Source of the DNA: Diphasiastrum complanatum
Lineage: Eukaryota > Streptophyta > Lycopodiopsida > Lycopodiales > Lycopodiaceae
NCBI GenBank assembly: GCA_029204225.1
Contig: CM055099.1
Coordinates: 52,704,708 to 52,768,707 of the forward strand
Length of the DNA: 64,000 bases
Reading direction: 5' to 3'
The notes under the pieces were generated by a model. That model was not told the DNA's origin. It was given only the letters and a program-made list of their open reading frames with translations, and did no database searches. A program made the position numbers and the translations under genes. Each line of letters starts with the position of its first letter. The first letter of the stretch is position 1. Below, piece by piece: positions 45,655 through 59,200 of the stretch.

Positions 45655-45925
45655 TATTCAATATGCTTTCAATGCTTTGCTCTGCACATGATTTCATTCC
45701 ACACAATACTGTAGAAAATGATTTAATGGTGGAAAATAACATAATGGTAGAAAATCACTCAATGCTTCGAAAATGGACGACAATGGTCTTGAAAATGATG
45801 GCAAATTTGATAAATGATCTGCTCTTAAAAAAGCCTTCCATTTGATACCCATATTGGCATTAAAAAAATTTCAAAAAGAAAAAAAAAAAAAGCGTTCCGG
45901 GAAACTCTAATGGGAAATTCAGGAA

Positions 45926-45959
45926 CACGATCTGGAACGCGAACGCGTTCCGGATCGTG
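45926..45959. repeat. Strong 16-bp-stem hairpin
   Basis: CACGATCTGGAACGCG, then AA, then CGCGTTCCGGATCGTG. One mismatch in sixteen. It sits in noncoding DNA beside an A-rich tract and may be the core of a small MITE. Confidence 0.7.
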
Positions 45960-47211
45960 GGCTGCAACTTTGGAAGTAACATAAATAATATAAAACAATA
46001 GGAACTCAACACAATGGATCAAAGGAGGCAAATGTTTCCCAACTCATCACTTGTGGAAATATTGAATATTATTCAGGAAGCAAAAAAATGATGATGTCTC
46101 ACGACGTCTCAACTTCTGGTAAGGCTGCTGCAATTTGACCACCACAGAGTCAAATAAAATTCATATAACAAGACATGCAATTCATTCACATAAAAGCAGA
46201 ATACAACAATGCCTACCAATTTCAAATATGAAGTCACCTAACTAAGCAAAATCTAACAGGGTCATAGATTATATCCTTTATGTCAACCACTCTTCATTAT
46301 CAGAACACAATAATTAGTTTTGGTAACATTATGCACACCCTTTTAACATCCCCACTCCTGCACAATTTGAAATGCCGGTTATGCATACTTCCTTAAAACC
46401 TTGAGACTGCACTTGGACCAATTGTAACCTTTTTGAAACAAGCTACTTGACAGTGTATTGACTGAATCAATAACTCAACTAACATATGAGAATGTTTGTT
46501 TTTAAAGCTCTATGTTGGGAACTGTATTGACTCGTTTGGATAAAGGTAACTGAAATTCAAAAAAATAATAGTGAATGCAAACACATGTTATGCCCAGAAA
46601 GATTTTTTAGAGACTGCAATCTTAGGATTCTAGTGTGCACTATAGGTAACTTGTAAGACTCTGACGTTATTTGGACTTGCATGTGGCTGAACAACCAGCA
46701 AAGCAGATCGTTGTACAACAGGATTCAAAGAACATATGATATTAGTTATCAGAAACTTACGAAATTCCACGAGGCACTGGTAACATTTTCAGCAGCAATC
46801 GTGGATAAAAGGCCCAGTACAACATTTAGAGCCTGAAAAGCAAATTCCACAATGTGCACTACAGCTACAGGACCTTTCCCTTATTTCTTTTTATGTCTGT
46901 AAATATCTTCAAGATAGAGCAGTCACTTTTGACTGATTTTGATCAATTGATTTTTACAATATTTGTCTTTGTGGATGAGCCACCAAAGATTCTGTGATAG
47001 GGATGTATATGAATCGATGTTGAACGATCTATGACCTACCGCACTGAAATATTATTGTAAGTAGAAAGAATCATATAAATACTGTGGCGTAATTTGTCAG
47101 CAAATAGCAACTAAGCCTGAGACGCCTTTTCATTTACTTGTCATTTCCAAATAGAGTAGCAAGAAAAACATATTGTCAAGCAAAGCACGTATCTTTTTGT
47201 GATACATGTCA
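45960..47211. other. 3' flank of the ORP gene
   Basis: No complete gene. On the minus strand 46832-46761 is a 72-bp open stretch (ALNVVLGLLSTIAAENVTSA) framed by a TTTTCAG acceptor and a GTAAGT donor, so it looks like an exon of unknown parentage. Much of the rest is probably the 3' untranslated region and spacer. Confidence 0.4.
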
Positions 47212-50200
47212 TTACATGATATCAGGGCATTGCTGCCAAGCCTGCCTCTCCCGAGCTTTCCAATACTTACCTTGGTAGATCCACATAGGTTCAACATCAC
47301 TGGTGCCATTTGTTTGTACGTGTGCACCTCCAGGTACACTCTGAAACAGGATCAATACATTATACGTCAGCTAATTTGATTTTAGAGACGTGAGTCTGAC
47401 CAATTTCTTTATGACATGTGACACAAAAAGTTCCATGGCAAAATCTTGAGAAAAGAAATAATAAAATTGTTGGTAAAATAAAAATCGGAAGAGATTAGAA
47501 CTCACTAAGTAAGAAAAATGAAAATGATGACATATTTGATGCTGCTGACACATTATTTGATACTCTGGTCAAAATATGTAAAGCTACTCATTCATATCTT
47601 ACTAGACCTTAAGAGTTGAAATTCCAGATTTTACTAGTCGTTTTAGCATGTGCTTAGGAAAGTGCAGCAAAGCAAAGCTACCCGCCAGTGTAGTAAAAAT
47701 TGATGCTTTCTTATGGATCAGATTACCGTAGCAATTTCCAAGGGAAACCCTCTGCACATAACCATAGGTGAAAAACTTGGTTCATTGAACACATTTTCAC
47801 ACAACTTTCAAAATCTGGAAAAGTTTTCTCGGAAGCAACTCTTTATACACCTCTTGTCATCAATGTCTCAATAAACCTAAAACATTTGAGAACTCAGAAT
47901 GAAAGCTCGAATTGTGAACACATGACCTGAACCATCATACTCTGAAATTGCTGCATTTCTTAAGATACATTTATCCCCCATTCACATTTTACGCGATGGT
48001 AAGAATTTTTCTACATCATGTGGTTCTTTCAAATGAAAACTTTCAAATTATAGAACCGTTCAGACTTAAAAATAGAAAAAGACACGCTTTTTTTTCTTTT
48101 GTCATTTATAAAACAAATGTCTTCCTTGTTTGTTGCAATAGCTTGCCAAACATCAGCACCTCAATGCTAATGCACAAGCTACTATTCCCACACAAGAGTG
48201 GATAATTTTGAAAGATGTGTCATTCATAAGCAAGTGACTCTAGTTCCAAAACTCATATAGTTATTGTGCATATGCACTTCACTGCGAGTCAACATGGATT
48301 CATCTGATACTTTGTTTTTTATCAAGCTCAACTATCCACTGATTTTCTTAGTACTGCATTGATATCTTTTGTTGAATATATATTTATCTTAAAGCTTCTG
48401 TTACATATTCTGCAAAATCTAGTCGAGGGGTATCACTTGAAGGGCATAACATATCTACAGCAAAGTTGGTATCAACAGTTCTCTTTTCATATGCAAGCTC
48501 CTTAAGCAGTTTTCATCTCTACTTAGGGAGAGAGTATCTATGATGATGCCGTTAATCTGTATTACCCTTTTTTCACAACCGGAAAGCGTTAGTTAAAGTA
48601 GAAGATTCATAACCGCATTTCAAGAATCCACCTAGTAAGCTCGAAAAAAATATAGTTCTTGGAATGGTAATATTTAGTATCAAAGAAAGGAACGGACCCG
48701 TTGACACCACATTCCACCCTAAAAGCTCCTAAAATGGTGATATTTATTATCAAAGAAAGGACCGAACCTGTTGAAACCACATGGTATTCCACTCTAAACC
48801 ATTTGCTTTTCGATACTTTTGAGCATCACGTTGCTTCTCTTCAAGCCGAAATTTCTCTGGTGTAGCTTTCTCCAATTCACCATCTTCCTACAATGCCAAA
48901 AGTGTAGAGAATTAAGAGTTGCATAAATGCATAAGTGTCATCATTGATCTTGGTTAGTGGAACCCTTTTTCTAAGGTTGATGCATTGAGGTTAACCTACA
49001 TGGTTACTTAATGATTGATGTCAAAGAATTGGTCTAATTGGTTGTTTTAAAGTTGACGCAATTGTATGATTCTATGCTTGGAAGATGGCCACCCAAGAAG
49101 CCTATCACAAGCTGAAGCTATTAGACCTATCTTCATCCAACTTGTAATGAGGGATTCATTCACTTTTGTAAATTTCTTAACTCTATGTACCCTTTTTTTT
49201 GTAGTATGGTAACATCCTATGTAAAGGAATAGCTTTAAAGTTAAGTTTTGAACAAATCCTTTGAAAAGTGGCACTTGATTTGTAAGACAAAGCATTGATT
49301 ATGGAGCTTATATAATTTGACAATGTATGTGTAATCTAGAAAATACATGTTGGGAGTCTTGGTATGCAAAAGCTAAAGTTGAGTACTAGATTTCTTGTGA
49401 TTACTAGATTCTAATATGAGAAGTTGTGAGTTGTAAGTCATTAAATTGTAAATTTTAACGCCTAAAGTTGTGAGCTCTAACAGGGGATTCATGACTCGTT
49501 ACTTGTGAGGCATGAGATTGTGTAGGTCAACCCTAATGAAATTGAGGTGGAAAAGACTCCAGGTTTACCACCAAGATACAAGAGGAAGAGGATGTCTATG
49601 CGTTCATCCATCAAGAGGCTTTGTTGATTACAAATTGATTTCTAATTCCAAGTAAGTTTGTACCATGTTCTAACTTCATGAGTTTTAGGGCTCAATTTTT
49701 AAAGTCCCAAAATCACAATATTTGTTGCAATCCTTGCATGCAAGGCCTGTTGCATCATGTAGAAGCCAGCAGGGAGGGGTTATGAGCTCCCATGCAAGGA
49801 CTAGGAGTTAGACCTTGGAGAATGAGGAATACGTTGAGGATAAAGAGCAATATGATGAGGAGGATAGTGAGATGACATAAACTAGCTATTGTTTTGTGTT
49901 GTAACACAAGCCTAAAAATGATTTGTCGATTTGGTTCTAGGGGGGGATCTGAATCGGCACAAATCTAACTTCTTTCAAGGTATTCAAAAATGTACTTCTA
50001 GGTGTCCACTTGGAACTTGTCCGTTAGGAACTCTCCATTGGGCACTTTCAGATGTCCATCAGGAACCTTTCTAATGCCCACTAAGGGCTGTCCAAAATCT
50101 GCAAGAGAATCTTTCATAATGGCTTTGAGTTTGTTATACATATCAACTTTGATCTATGGCAATGCTTCTTGAGGACAAAAATCATAATAAGAGCTATAGG

Positions 50201-53200
50201 TTACGGTGCTTGGCAATGACATACCTTTTAAGTGGGAAAACATATGAAATAAATGAAGCCTTAAAAAAAATGAGGTGCCAAAGGTAGTAAAGTGTGGAGT
50301 TTGTAGCCGATGAGAATCAAGCAGATTTGAATCGGTTAAAAAAGAGGTGCTTTCAAATCGTTGGACAACCAGTGATTGGAAAAAAAAAACCCTTATATTT
50401 TCTCATAGCTGCCAAAAAGGATGGAAAGAGTAACTTGAAAAAATGTATATGTAAACACTCTATTTAAATCACTGCTCAATTCAAAGCGATTCAGAGACCT
50501 TCAAACCGCAATCCTTTGGAACAATGGAAAAATATGACAAAAGCACTATGACTGAACTTGTGAGCACAAATGGTTTGTGGGGAGTCGGGACGAATAGTTG
50601 ATGTGTTCGTGACTGATTTACAGCATATCCAATGTTCGAAAAAGTATACCACTTGAATAACATTGTTGTGATCACGTGGAGTACATCACAATAGTTTAAT
50701 TCATAGGTCCCGCGGATCCCGGTACCGCGGGACCAAAAAAAAAAAAATTTTTTTTTTTTTTGCGAAAATAACACGGGAATTTTTTTTTTTTTTATTTTAT
50801 ATTATGGTACCGCCCTGGTACCGCGGATCCCAGGGCGGTACCAATACCGGCGGTACCATTCCAGCGGTACCACGGGGTACTATGGTTTAATTCATGGAAT
50901 CCCAAAGAAACAAATTTTAATATCGACGTGCAATTTAAAAAGGCCACAAATTACATGACCAAACTTACCAAACATAAACTTTTCGCTTGTGGAAGGTATA
51001 CAATTGTGTAGGATGCTATAATTATAAATTTCTAAATTGAACTAAGATAAATGTGGCACAACAAGCACTGGTATTGGACCAGGATGATTTTACTTCTTAG
51101 GATAAACGGGGTATTCGGATGATGTCTTAAAGAGATACACCTTGAGCCAAATATACGACTGTTTTTTGTACACTTTTCCTTAAGTAAAACAGTCTTACCA
51201 AAGCTCGTTGGTCAGGTCTGAAGCGAGAATCTGTAGGTGCTAGCGCATGAGCCAGCCTTGGTACTAACTCTGTCAAATCATAAAGGAAATTGGTCAATAC
51301 CCCAAGGAAATGAACCTGCCAATAAGACCAACACTGGCTGGACTATGTAAACCCTTGCACCTCTTATAGAAAAAAATGCCTCCAGATACTGCCTATAAAA
51401 TGCTTCTTGGTTTTCAAGGGGAGGCTCGAACCTGGGACCAAAGAAACTTTGGATGCCAAGCCAACCAACTGAGCCAACCCCGTTGGTTTACTTTATGAAA
51501 GAACTTAATGTAAAGAGAATTAGAATTTAAAAGTTTTCAAACAAGAAAACTTCCAAACATTTACCATCTATTATCCTTCTAGTTTCAACTGAGCTTATGT
51601 TGAGTCTTTGCATGGGCATACCATTGAGACCAATTGCAAATTGAGAAAAACAATATTGCTGATGATAATCATTAGGAGGAACTGGGCTCTCCCATAAACA
51701 TCTAGCATTTCCCTCCGTTTCAGCAACATTTGAACAAGCCTCTGGAGAAACAAAAATTTTATCCATGTAGTTGCCATGAATAGCAAATTGTGCAACACCC
51801 TGACTGTCAAATACCTGCCAAACATCAAGTGAAAGAGTCTTAATCCTCTTATAATATTTATGAATAGCTTTAGTGACAAAAGCCTAATGAAACAATACTG
51901 CTTGAGGGACAACATAGCTTTTACGCCAGCCAAAAAATTTAGTTTTAAATGGTGAACTACTTAATCTAGAAAAGTGGCTACTTCCTTTACAAAAGTATGT
52001 TTGAGAAGACAACCAAGACAGCATCACTAGCTTTGCACTCCGTGCAGTTGAGGTCAATCGATCCGAGTTTATCAGCAAATATACCACACATAGTTCCCCG
52101 CAGCACATGCCGTACTACCGCACACGTGCCATGGTACGGCACCTTTTTTTTTATTAATTTTTATAGAATTTAATGTGATTTAGGAGCTATTTTTTGGGGT
52201 AAAAAAAAATTAATTAAAAAAAAAACCATGTGCCGTGGGTGCCATGGATCAAAAGTCCCACGGCACCAACAGCACGCGTGCTGTACCAGGTGCCGTACCT
52301 GGAACTATGATACCACAATACCCAGACTCCCAACACTATTTTTTCTCTGATGAAACAAGGATTTTTCAGAATCCACTGTAAGACTAGAATTTATGTATAC
52401 TGACATACATTTATAGCTAGTCGACTAGATCATACGCATGCACGTCAATATATATAATCACCTTTCCAGTGACTCGGCAGCGATCCCTGCTGCTTGCTTT
52501 GTGAAGACGAATACGACTCATCTCTCCGGTTTTATGATTCCTCACAACCATCTCGCCGTAGTTATCCATCCAGAGCTTTCCCATCACAATGTTATGTACA
52601 CAGCTTGTAACCTGATTCCACGTATAATGCTCCCCAAACTTTGGAAAACGCAAGTGGCACAATCCTGCAGGTATAACCTGCCAAAAAGATAACAATTTGG
52701 CATAGCTTATCTGACAGATAAAATTAGAGGGGAGAGAACCAGCGACGTATGGCATTGAGAAACCTTCTAACTAAGTTTGGTGAACTCACCTCCACACTCT
52801 TTCCCCAGAACTTGTTCTTGATTTCAATCTCACCATAAAAGGTGTAGTCATGACAAGAACTTTCCCCTTGGAAAGCCATAACCGGAGGATGATGACTCAC
52901 CTGCATATGGAACAACAGAGTAGCAGGTGCGTATAAGCTATAAAGTTTGGACTTTAACCATCCTCTAATTTAAAATGCCTTTTAACAACTGAGCTATGAG
53001 AAAAAAATTGATTAGCCCAGCATTTGATTTCTAACAGCATCAAAAGCAAAATTATAGTGACCAGGGAATGAGAACGGGAACAAAGTATAAAAACACCCCC
53101 AGGAAAATAATAAAACGGGAATGCCACATTATAGTGACATATTTAAAAGACATACGTACACTTAAGAGTTTAAATTTATAAAAATTTCTAATTTGAAATT

Positions 53201-56200
53201 TACACATTATATTAACCAAATAGAGGATGAGTATTATATGCAGACAGGCCACTGCTATTAAAACCAAACATAGGTAAAGTACCTCTGGACTTCGTTGTTT
53301 CCTCCTTATTTTTCTTGTTTTCAGGTCTATAACAAAATTGTGACTAGCAAACATTTTCCCAAGTCTTGGAAATGTGTTCCCTGGTCAGACAAGTCTGGGA
53401 ACGCATGGATAATCAAAACGCTACGTTGCAGCGTTTCCCACCATGCTACCAATGCACTTTCTAACTGCTCTAATGACTAAAGCAAACTGAATACAAACAT
53501 AGAGCTGCCATGAAACTACAGAAGAAAAATGAGCTTCTGAATCACCTGCTCGGCAAGGAACCATGCTTTTCCATCAGGTGCCTGCCATTCATATGTTTCG
53601 CCCAACAAAGGGTTGAAGGGTTTAGCATCGCGATGGATGCTTCCACAGTATGTTGCACACGCAAAAGCAGATACCAGCAGTAAGCGCTCGAGTGAATCCT
53701 TCTGATGTGACCCTGTCTCCAACAAGTACCTGAAATACAAATTTCATAATTGCTTTTAACTTTTTAGGCTTAAAATCATGTAGACCAGCCACACTTTCAA
53801 GTAGGAATTTTATTCGAGCACAATAAGCCAAAATACTTGGCTCACTTATCTTACACTGGATGATTGTGAAAATGGTCATGCACCTCACATAAGAACTGAA
53901 GGTAATGAGATCAAGATGTATGAAGGACGTTTTGGAAGCTAAATCAAAGAGAATTTGGACAAATGGTTCAATTATAACATACTTGTTGAGGTTCGAAATT
54001 ACTGATGATGTTGACCAGATTTGTTCAGATTCCAGTACACTTCATCCCTCTTATGATGGTTTGGTATAAGAGAAAATAAGATTAGAAAAATGATTGATTA
54101 TTTTGAACAGAGTAGTTGGGAATTCCATACAGTCGTACTGTTGAGCTTATGTAGTATGAGGGAGTTTGATTTACTCTTGTTGAAGACATGTCTTCCTGAC
54201 TTCTGATCAGGTGGCCTTAGTCCTGAAACAAATATATGAATCACATGCTAAAGTTTAATAAGAGTTTAGTATCCTTCAACCAATCTGATTATGGTGTTGA
54301 AGCCTCAGATGTTGTGGTGATACAAAATAGAGGCATAGTGGCTGTTTTCTTGAGTTAGAATTGATGATTTTAAACTCACTTATTTTCCTCCCAAGTGAAT
54401 ATTCACAAACTATATGACAAACACACAAGAATTGATGTTCAAAGAGCTATGAACATCAATCACAGCCAAGATGAGTGGCTGATCTCCAGGATGAGTAGTT
54501 CCTGATCTCCTACAAAGAGCTGCCGTAGACCCTCCTACAAAGAACTCAAAGGCTGTACAAAGGACTTCAAGAATCATATGATCAACTATACAACACATAT
54601 GAGCTTCTCTAGCTATACTATTGTTGAAGACCTTTTGAAAACTTTCCAGGAAGCAACCAAATTAAGGCTACTGGACCCGGACCAATCACTCTAAGGTTCT
54701 CAGTTTATCCACTATAAATGAAATTAGGGATGAGATATCCAGATTCATGTGCCCATAACCAAAACTCATTTTGTTTGAGATTTGAAAAAAGTTATTTCTC
54801 AAAACATTTGGGATAAAGATAATGGTTCCGTGTATAGGCTGATAATAGGTGATTTTTGTGCAGATTTCAGATGAAGTACATCCAAACACAGTAAAAATAT
54901 CAAAGTATACTTCACTGCTTTAAGAAACACACCAATGAGCAGAGAATGCCGCAGATTACTAGGAGGTAATGTGTCAAGTACACGATTTGTGCTAAACAAT
55001 CTGTTCTGATTTCAAAATAATCATTTCATTATGTCCTTTTAGACAATTACATGAAAGCAAGAAAACAAAAGGGACTTCTTTGCAAATCAATCATATTGAA
55101 TTTTTTCTAGTATCATAGCACCTAATCAGAACAAACAAATAGCTCTGATAAAATTTTCGCTTTTAGAGAATTTTTAACAAAAGAACTGACTACTGCAAGG
55201 ACCCGTCTAAGGTGAACAAAACTACAGACCTGTATTGCATCGGCTCAGCACATCGCTGAAGTGCTGACAGAGGTTCATTGATGGTTGCAGGCAATGTGAT
55301 ATGGTTAAGGTCTTTTCCAATGGCATTCTTCAGCACAGTCCAAAGGCTAAACCCCATAGACAATGGTCTGGGTGCTGGCAACCTGCACGAAACAAACTGA
55401 ATGGGCATCCATCTCTTGTACGACAGTATCTTTCACTCAAAATACACAACTGTTACAAGACAAAGGAAGAGAACGTGAAAGAAGAGGAATTATATTTATG
55501 ACACTATCTTACTAAGATTGAAAGTGAATCGAAAAGAAAAGTGCAGTGTCCCTTATGCCAACAAATAACTGATATAACTGATCAGGCTCATCTGTAGGAA
55601 CACATTTCTGGTCTCTTTGTCGCTGAAAATTACCTAGAACAACACACTCTCATTGACAGCCCAATGGGACTGCTCCTTCTGCTGCCTGTTTCAATATTCC
55701 TAGGGTTTAGATTTCTGAAAAATATTTTCAGACCTCATCTGAAGTTTCAATGGCAGAAATTCCTTTTGTAGCACTCCTTAGCTATAACACGTCTGAATGC
55801 TGATTGATTGAAATGCACACCATGCTTTAAATTTTGAACAGTAAAACCGTTAGACTGTGTTCAACAGGGAAAGGTGCAGAGGAAGTGTGACCAAGATGCT
55901 CACCCAGTATACTAACCAATGAATCCAGAAAGTTATCGAAACAATATAGTTGGCAAAAAGTGTGATTCTTCTCTCTCACTAAGATGTGTGCTTCAAAGAG
56001 CTAGATCCACTTAGTAAGACACATCCTACCATCGGGGCCAAACAGGGATGATAAAATTGAAACGTTTGCAGTGCATTTCAACATATGGATAAATCAATTG
56101 AATGTTTGGAAACATTTTGTAGCTCTAGGACTAGCAAATTGAAAATTTTACCATGAGATAATTGCTCATAGTTGTTGTCATAGTATTGGTGAACCATTAA

Positions 56201-59200
56201 CGGTTCATGAACCATACGGTTCACCAAGTTTGGGACATGAACCATGGTGGACCGTTAAATAATCAATTAATTAATGTTTTTTTTTTACTTCCCAACTCCA
56301 AAAACAGCCCAAAAAAAGGCCACAAAAAGGCCAAAAAAAGCCAAAGTAAACCAGAATTGTTTAGGCAATTTAATTCTTTATTTTGGGGGGAGTGTCCTCC
56401 CCACCATAGCATTCAATTTAATTTATTAATTTTTGGCTTTTTTTTTACTCCCCACCGCCAAAAACAGCCCAAAAAAAAAGCCAAAAACCTCCACAAAAGG
56501 CCCTCCATAGCGTAAAAAACCTGCTTTTTTGGTCTAAAAAGTAAAGTGAAATGCAAACCCTAACAATCTAGATAGGCCGGTACAGTCTCTCTCTAGACTG
56601 TCCAAATCTCTCTCTAGGATCCGAAAACCCTAAACCTTTTGCATGATTAATTTGGAAAAGGGACCAAAATTGATTAATTACAGGAACCGTGCCATGGTTC
56701 ATGCCACGGTTCTTGGGACCCACGATTCCAAGAATCATGGGTTCTATGGTTGTTATACATCATAAAAACATCAAATTAGAGAACATAGGACCATGCATAA
56801 CCTTTCATATCGTTGCAAAGAGGTGACAATTAGGGTACAAAAAGGTTCAATGATTCTTTTTCAAAACTAAATTTTTTCTAGAAAATAGATAAAAGTCTAA
56901 TAAGTCATTTCAGAGGCATTTGAAAAGAAACGCATTTGAAATGAGTTTGGTTTAACAACCAAACGCATTTGGTTGCTACTAGCTCCACAATATCTTCAAT
57001 ACCAAGACTCCGATTTGCAAACTAAAAAGAGCAATTCATCTATCCATTTACATTCTCTTCTCATTTTTTTTAATGTTCAGTGCATGATTTTTTTGGTGAG
57101 AACCTAATGGCTGGTACCGATCTATTACAAGCTTCCTTGAATGCTTATATCAATGAAGAGTCTCACCAGTTACAAGCAGACCATGAAGGGCTTAATCTGA
57201 CTGGAAGTTGTATTATGTCACTCTCTAAATAACAAAAACATGAGCCCCTTTTCTTTGAACTCCTTATGAAGTTGTTTATCCATCAGTTTATCTTGTAATT
57301 TGCAAGCTCTTAGCAATCTATTACAACCTTACAATGTGCTACAATTTCAACTCAACGACACAATTAGCATAGTAGCAACCAATATGAGATATGTCACCTG
57401 ATTCTTGGTTGGTCAAGTTCTTCTCCCTCAACCTCAGATTGTGTGTCAACATCCACCAAAAAGTCACCTTCTTCAGGTGGTCCTTGGGCACCATCCATCC
57501 GCTCTGCAAGGTCTTGTTCCTCTGGTGAGGTTGCCCTTGCAATAAACTCATGTTGATTTAGAACCTCCAAAGCCTCAAAATATTCCTATAAACACAAAAA
57601 TAAACATTGTATTGTTAATTGCAATATACCCGCAAACAGAGTCCTTATGCCATTAGTCAATGTGCCACACATAGAAGTAAAGGTAATTCAAGCTGAAAGG
57701 AATCCTTTGCTTTTGAATAAGAGAACTGAAAAGAAAGTGTAGCAACTATTCATAAAGAATAATATTAAAGAGCAAATCAAGGCCCTAAAGAATTTTAAAT
57801 ATCTGCATCAAGACAAAAGCTACTACAATATTAAAAGAAATGCAGTAAATGCTTGGCTCCTCGTCATAAGGTGTTGCAAACATCATACAGTTGAGATCTA
57901 GATGCCCCTTGGTTTGAAACCATTTGTTTGATGTCTGTTGACCGAATGACCAAAGATGTTCAAATGGTGTCCATATACACATCACTTTGCAACTTTGTGT
58001 AAAATGTACAACAACAGTGCCAGAAGCCAAATTGAAAACTCAAGGTTATCTATAAATCTCAACCTGCATTCCCTAGAAGGGCAAAGAGTTGTAATTTGGT
58101 GCTTATTAATGAAAGGGAGAAGAGAGGATACAAGAAACCGGAAGGGAACTTTGCATGAAAGATTGACAAGCCACAGCATGTTAAAGCGATGCTAGGATAA
58201 GAAAAGGTTTGTTGCCATGTATTGAGTTAAAGTATTTTTCTTTTCACGAATTTTGGTGTTCATAATTTTTCTTTCAGCAAAATAGAAAGTTTTATGTGAT
58301 CCTACTCCCATGCACTCTTGGAATGGTTCATTTGGTATTTTGGATACATTCACCACATTTTTGGAGTTCGTGGGCTTGTTTTTTGGACTTGCTTTCTTCA
58401 TTACATGACACTTTTCAAATACATCAATCACAACTTTACATCCTCCAGCATACATGACTAAATGTGTGATGCTTCTTAAAGCAAGAGGCATTAAGAAACA
58501 CAACTTGGAAAGGAAAGATTGAGTAATAGATGTTATGCCTACATGTAGGAGTAGCAATATGTCTTGATAGCATCAGCAAGCATCATATTCCTTTGTTCCA
58601 CAGATGTATGAAACGGTTGTGAAGCATACAATGTCAGTCTATAGATGATCATATTGATTTGGCAGTTCTAGAGGTTAGCCCAACCTGTGCAAGTGGACAC
58701 ACCACATGAGAGAAGCAACAAATGAGAAGAGTTGACGACAAGGAGTTTCCATTACATCATATGGACTCCAGGACCCCTTATTACTTCCACTTGATAATGC
58801 ACAAAAATCGAACAGGTTATATGCTACATTACAAGCACTAGCCTCCAATCATGATAATTGTGATCAAGAACAAATATGTGCCCTGCCATGTGTTGTATGT
58901 AATATTTGACAAATTTAAAGATGGTAGCAACTAAAAAAACGCTGTAAAATTGAACAATACACTTAGCACTCAAAAATTTTGGCAGCTGAAAAAATACATA
59001 GGATTTAGACATTATCAAAGATATATTGTTTAGAATATAATCGCATAAGCTAATGCATAAAACATAATTATGGACAAGAATTGTGGATCAAAGATCACTT
59101 GCCAACTAGGATCCCAACAGGGTAGACAACCAGCTGCCAAACAAGAGGAGATGATTCTATCTATACTATATGGACCATTACAAGAGGCTCCCTATATGCA

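Noticed and set aside
52438-52692. 84-codon plus-strand frame
   Set aside because: Antisense shadow of the ORP exon 52677-52462, which has conserved ORD motifs.
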